Translations under genes and position numbers: made by a program
Shown here: positions 13,209-14,712 of the stretch, piece by piece
Layout: every line of letters starts with the position of its first letter
How positions within the stretch are numbered: position 1 is the stretch's first letter
Notes under the pieces: generated by a model
What the model was told of the DNA's origin: nothing
Database searches by the model: none
What the model saw: the letters and a program-made list of their open reading frames with translations, nothing else
From: an uncultured Pseudomonadota bacterium
GTDB taxonomy: Bacteria > Pseudomonadota > Alphaproteobacteria > Rs-D84
NCBI GenBank assembly: GCA_902776515.1
Contig: CACYQE010000008.1
Coordinates: forward strand, 1-14,712
Direction of reading: 5' to 3'
DNA: 14,712 nucleotides

Positions 13209-13236
13209 TTGAAAAAGCCAAATATCTAAGTAAAAT
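13209..13236 (+). promoter_or_regulatory. Candidate promoter of the second DUF1796-like gene
   Basis: TTGAAA (13209-13214), a 16-base spacer, and TAAAAT (13231-13236) on the plus strand. The predicted start near 13243 leaves almost no leader before the ATG at 13248, which favours the second ATG at 13260. Confidence 0.45.
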
Positions 13237-13247
13237 ATCACTGTTAA

Positions 13248-13934
13248 ATGGTAAAAAACATGTCTATAAATGATGAACAACCATTATTCGTATCTATTGG
13301 TGAAAACTGCCTCACCGATGATATATTACAACGTCACGGTCAGAAAGCTTTCTCAACACCATATTCGTTTGCCAGATCTAATATTGATTATGCAATTAAA
13401 TTAGAAGAAACAGAATATAATACGTTACTATTGCCGGATAATTTATATTATTCTTTAAATGAACATGTGGTACGATCAAAGATTATCACAGAATGTGACC
13501 AGATTTATAATTTCATGCACTTGAATGGATTTGAGTTTACTCATCACGATGTCATTAAAGATGAGAAATGTATTGAAAGTTATAAACGCAAAATAAATCG
13601 TATGAAACAATTAAAAAATACAAACAGACCCATTTGTTTTCTGTATCATTATAGATATAATGACAATATGGATATTCAGAAAATAATAAAAAAAACAGAA
13701 ACATTTGTAAATTTTTATAACTTAAGTGCCTTCGTTGCAATATTTTATCAAAACGTGCAAAATAAATATAGGAAATTAGTACATAATAAAGTAACAAAAC
13801 AGGTTATAACTTTTGAGTTTTTTACCCCAAACATATGGCAAGGGAGTAATCAAACGATATTTTTCGCAAGAAATGAAGATGATTTAATAAAAATCATGTT
13901 GACGGAAATACAAAATTTTGCACACCACAGATAA
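13248..13934 (+). CDS. Divergent DUF1796-like (papain-like) protein
   Basis: The 228-residue protein shares the DUF1796 layout with the product of 6101-6862 at low identity. An N-terminal strand ends FVSIGENCLTDDILQ (Cys21, where the family has SLGxxC); then come FSTPYSFARSNIDY (the family's PFDW region), EFTHHDV (the FHHD region), SYKRKINRMK (the YxRRIxR helix) and a hydrophobic strand ICFLYHYR. The PFDW motif is weakened to TPYSF, so membership is by arrangement rather than strong sequence match. Function is unknown; position before a glycosyltransferase matches the family's usual company. The start at 13248 is the longest, but MSINDEQPLF from 13260 fits the predicted promoter better. Neither has a strong ribosome binding site. 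Codon choice (AGA, ATA, CTA) seems less like the left operon. Confidence 0.62.
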   Translation: MVKNMSINDEQPLFVSIGENCLTDDILQRHGQKAFSTPYSFARSNIDYAIKLEETEYNTLLLPDNLYYSLNEHVVRSKIITECDQIYNFMHLNGFEFTHHDVIKDEKCIESYKRKINRMKQLKNTNRPICFLYHYRYNDNMDIQKIIKKTETFVNFYNLSAFVAIFYQNVQNKYRKLVHNKVTKQVITFEFFTPNIWQGSNQTIFFARNEDDLIKIMLTEIQNFAHHR

Positions 13935-13950
13935 ATTTTTAACACAAATA

Positions 13951-13978
13951 TTGACATTTGCTTTTTTTGGTCTACAAT
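13951..13978 (+). promoter_or_regulatory. Near-consensus sigma-70-type promoter
   Basis: TTGACA (perfect -35), a 16-base spacer, and TACAAT (one mismatch). It lies between the DUF1796-like gene and the glycosyltransferase start at 13998, so the latter can be transcribed on its own. I see no terminator after the preceding gene. Confidence 0.65.
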
Positions 13979-13997
13979 ATAAAATATTAAAAGCATT

Positions 13998-14712
13998 ATG
14001 AAACCCGATGTAAACATCATAATAATTTGTTGGAACGCTCTTGACTATACAAGGGTAACTGTAGAGTCCCTTATAAAAAAAACAAATTACCCTTTTGCTC
14101 TAACACTTGTTGATAATGGATCTTCTGATGAAACGTTAGAATATTTAAAAAGTCTAAAACCTTCTGGTTCTTTAAATCGAATTCACCTGATTCATAATAA
14201 TGATAATATGGGTGTTGGTTATGCATACAATCAGGGACTTGGCGTTTCTGTTTCTAACGATTATGCTTTTTCCTGTTTTTGCAACAACGATTTATTTTTT
14301 TCTGCAAATTGGTTAACTATATTGATGAAATCTATCAATAGTAACCCAAACATCGCTTTAGTAAGTCCTTTGCGTCCATCTTGTAGAACAAAGTATAGTT
14401 ATAGTTTGTCTAGCATACAAAAATTACTATCTATTAAAGAAACTACTGATTGGAAAAAAGAATTAGAAGAATATACAGAAATGTCTATTGATCATTTTGA
14501 TAATTTTGTTGAATACATCACGCATATAAACGGCAAAGGCACAGAAATTATAAAGTTTCCAGATTCTCTAAGTACTTGTGTGTGTTTGGCTAGAACGGAT
14601 ATTTTTTCAAAATTAGGTTATTTTGCCGACACATCTTTCCCAAAATACGGCAGTGAAGATATAGATATGTGTTGGACACTGATGGAAAAAGGATATGATT
14701 GTGCAGTATGTA
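13998..14712 (+). CDS. GT2 family glycosyltransferase, N-terminal part (runs off the window)
   Basis: Open from the ATG at 13998 to the window edge, 238 codons. It has the rhamnosyltransferase-like GT2 pattern: VNIIIICWNALDYTRVTVES, LTLVDNGSSDETLEYL, NDNMGVGYAYNQGL, the DXD-position motif CNNDLFF, and KYGSEDIDMCWTLMEKGYD with the catalytic-base Asp in the EDIDMC stretch. An insertion between the two motifs (about residues 130-190, acidic and aromatic-rich) is longer than in compact members. The donor sugar cannot be told. It is transcribed away from the main glycan operon behind its own promoter, so the locus continues to the right. There is no obvious Shine-Dalgarno site; the leader is about 13 bases. 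Confidence 0.85.
   Translation, partial: MKPDVNIIIICWNALDYTRVTVESLIKKTNYPFALTLVDNGSSDETLEYLKSLKPSGSLNRIHLIHNNDNMGVGYAYNQGLGVSVSNDYAFSCFCNNDLFFSANWLTILMKSINSNPNIALVSPLRPSCRTKYSYSLSSIQKLLSIKETTDWKKELEEYTEMSIDHFDNFVEYITHINGKGTEIIKFPDSLSTCVCLARTDIFSKLGYFADTSFPKYGSEDIDMCWTLMEKGYDCAVC

Noticed and set aside
1..14712. CRISPR arrays, insertion sequences, tRNA or rRNA genes
   Set aside because: I looked for regularly spaced repeats, transposase motifs with terminal inverted repeats, and cloverleaf or conserved rRNA sequence, and saw none.

Overview
The window looks like two unrelated pieces of DNA joined near position 700-735. Positions 1 to about 715 are visibly more GC-rich. They carry the 3' part of an HxlR-type regulator and the start of a lipoprotein alpha/beta hydrolase, preceded by a Bacteroidetes-style -7 box (TAnnTTTG), so this part is probably from a Bacteroidales organism. 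From about 730 to the end the DNA is AT-rich, uses ordinary TTGnnn/TAnnnT promoters and Shine-Dalgarno sites, and looks like a Gram-negative, perhaps host-associated proteobacterium; the taxon is a guess. The join falls inside an open frame whose first 30 or so residues are the start of a holo-ACP synthase and whose remainder is HxlR. It is most likely an assembly chimera between two members of one community.

From 8783 down to about 720 runs one tight minus-strand operon for a surface glycan: a GT2 glycosyltransferase, a VioA-like sugar-nucleotide 4-aminotransferase, a DUF1796 papain-like protein, a fusion of a hexapeptide acetyltransferase with a GT-D glycosyltransferase, a second GT2 with a C-terminal membrane anchor, a ketoacyl-ACP synthase III, an acyl carrier protein, a short-chain reductase, a NeuD/PglD/VioB-like hexapeptide N-acyltransferase, and the start of a phosphopantetheinyl transferase. 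Many junctions overlap by a few bases, as in translational coupling. Together they suggest that a dTDP-4-amino-4,6-dideoxyhexose is made, N-acylated with a short acyl (probably 3-hydroxyacyl) group built on a private ACP, and incorporated into a glycan. This resembles the modified-viosamine flagellin glycosylation islands of Pseudomonas.

The middle (9156-13152, minus strand) holds an ASCH-domain protein, a Nudix hydrolase fused to a small inorganic-pyrophosphatase-like domain, a compact ABC-F ATPase, a small membrane protein with a DinD/Bro-like tail, and a proline iminopeptidase-like hydrolase. The ABC-F gene has a striking 5' leader: a tripeptide ORF with its own ribosome binding site, and a long imperfect hairpin that pairs leader bases with the ABC-F ribosome binding site. 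This is the architecture of antibiotic-induced translational attenuation and is the most interesting regulatory find. A short unrecognised plus-strand ORF lies at 9008-9172.

The right end (13248-14712, plus strand) carries a second, divergent DUF1796-like gene and the start of another GT2 glycosyltransferase behind a near-consensus promoter, so the glycan locus continues beyond the window. I saw no tRNA, rRNA, transposase or CRISPR array. No stretch over 300 bases lacks a gene.
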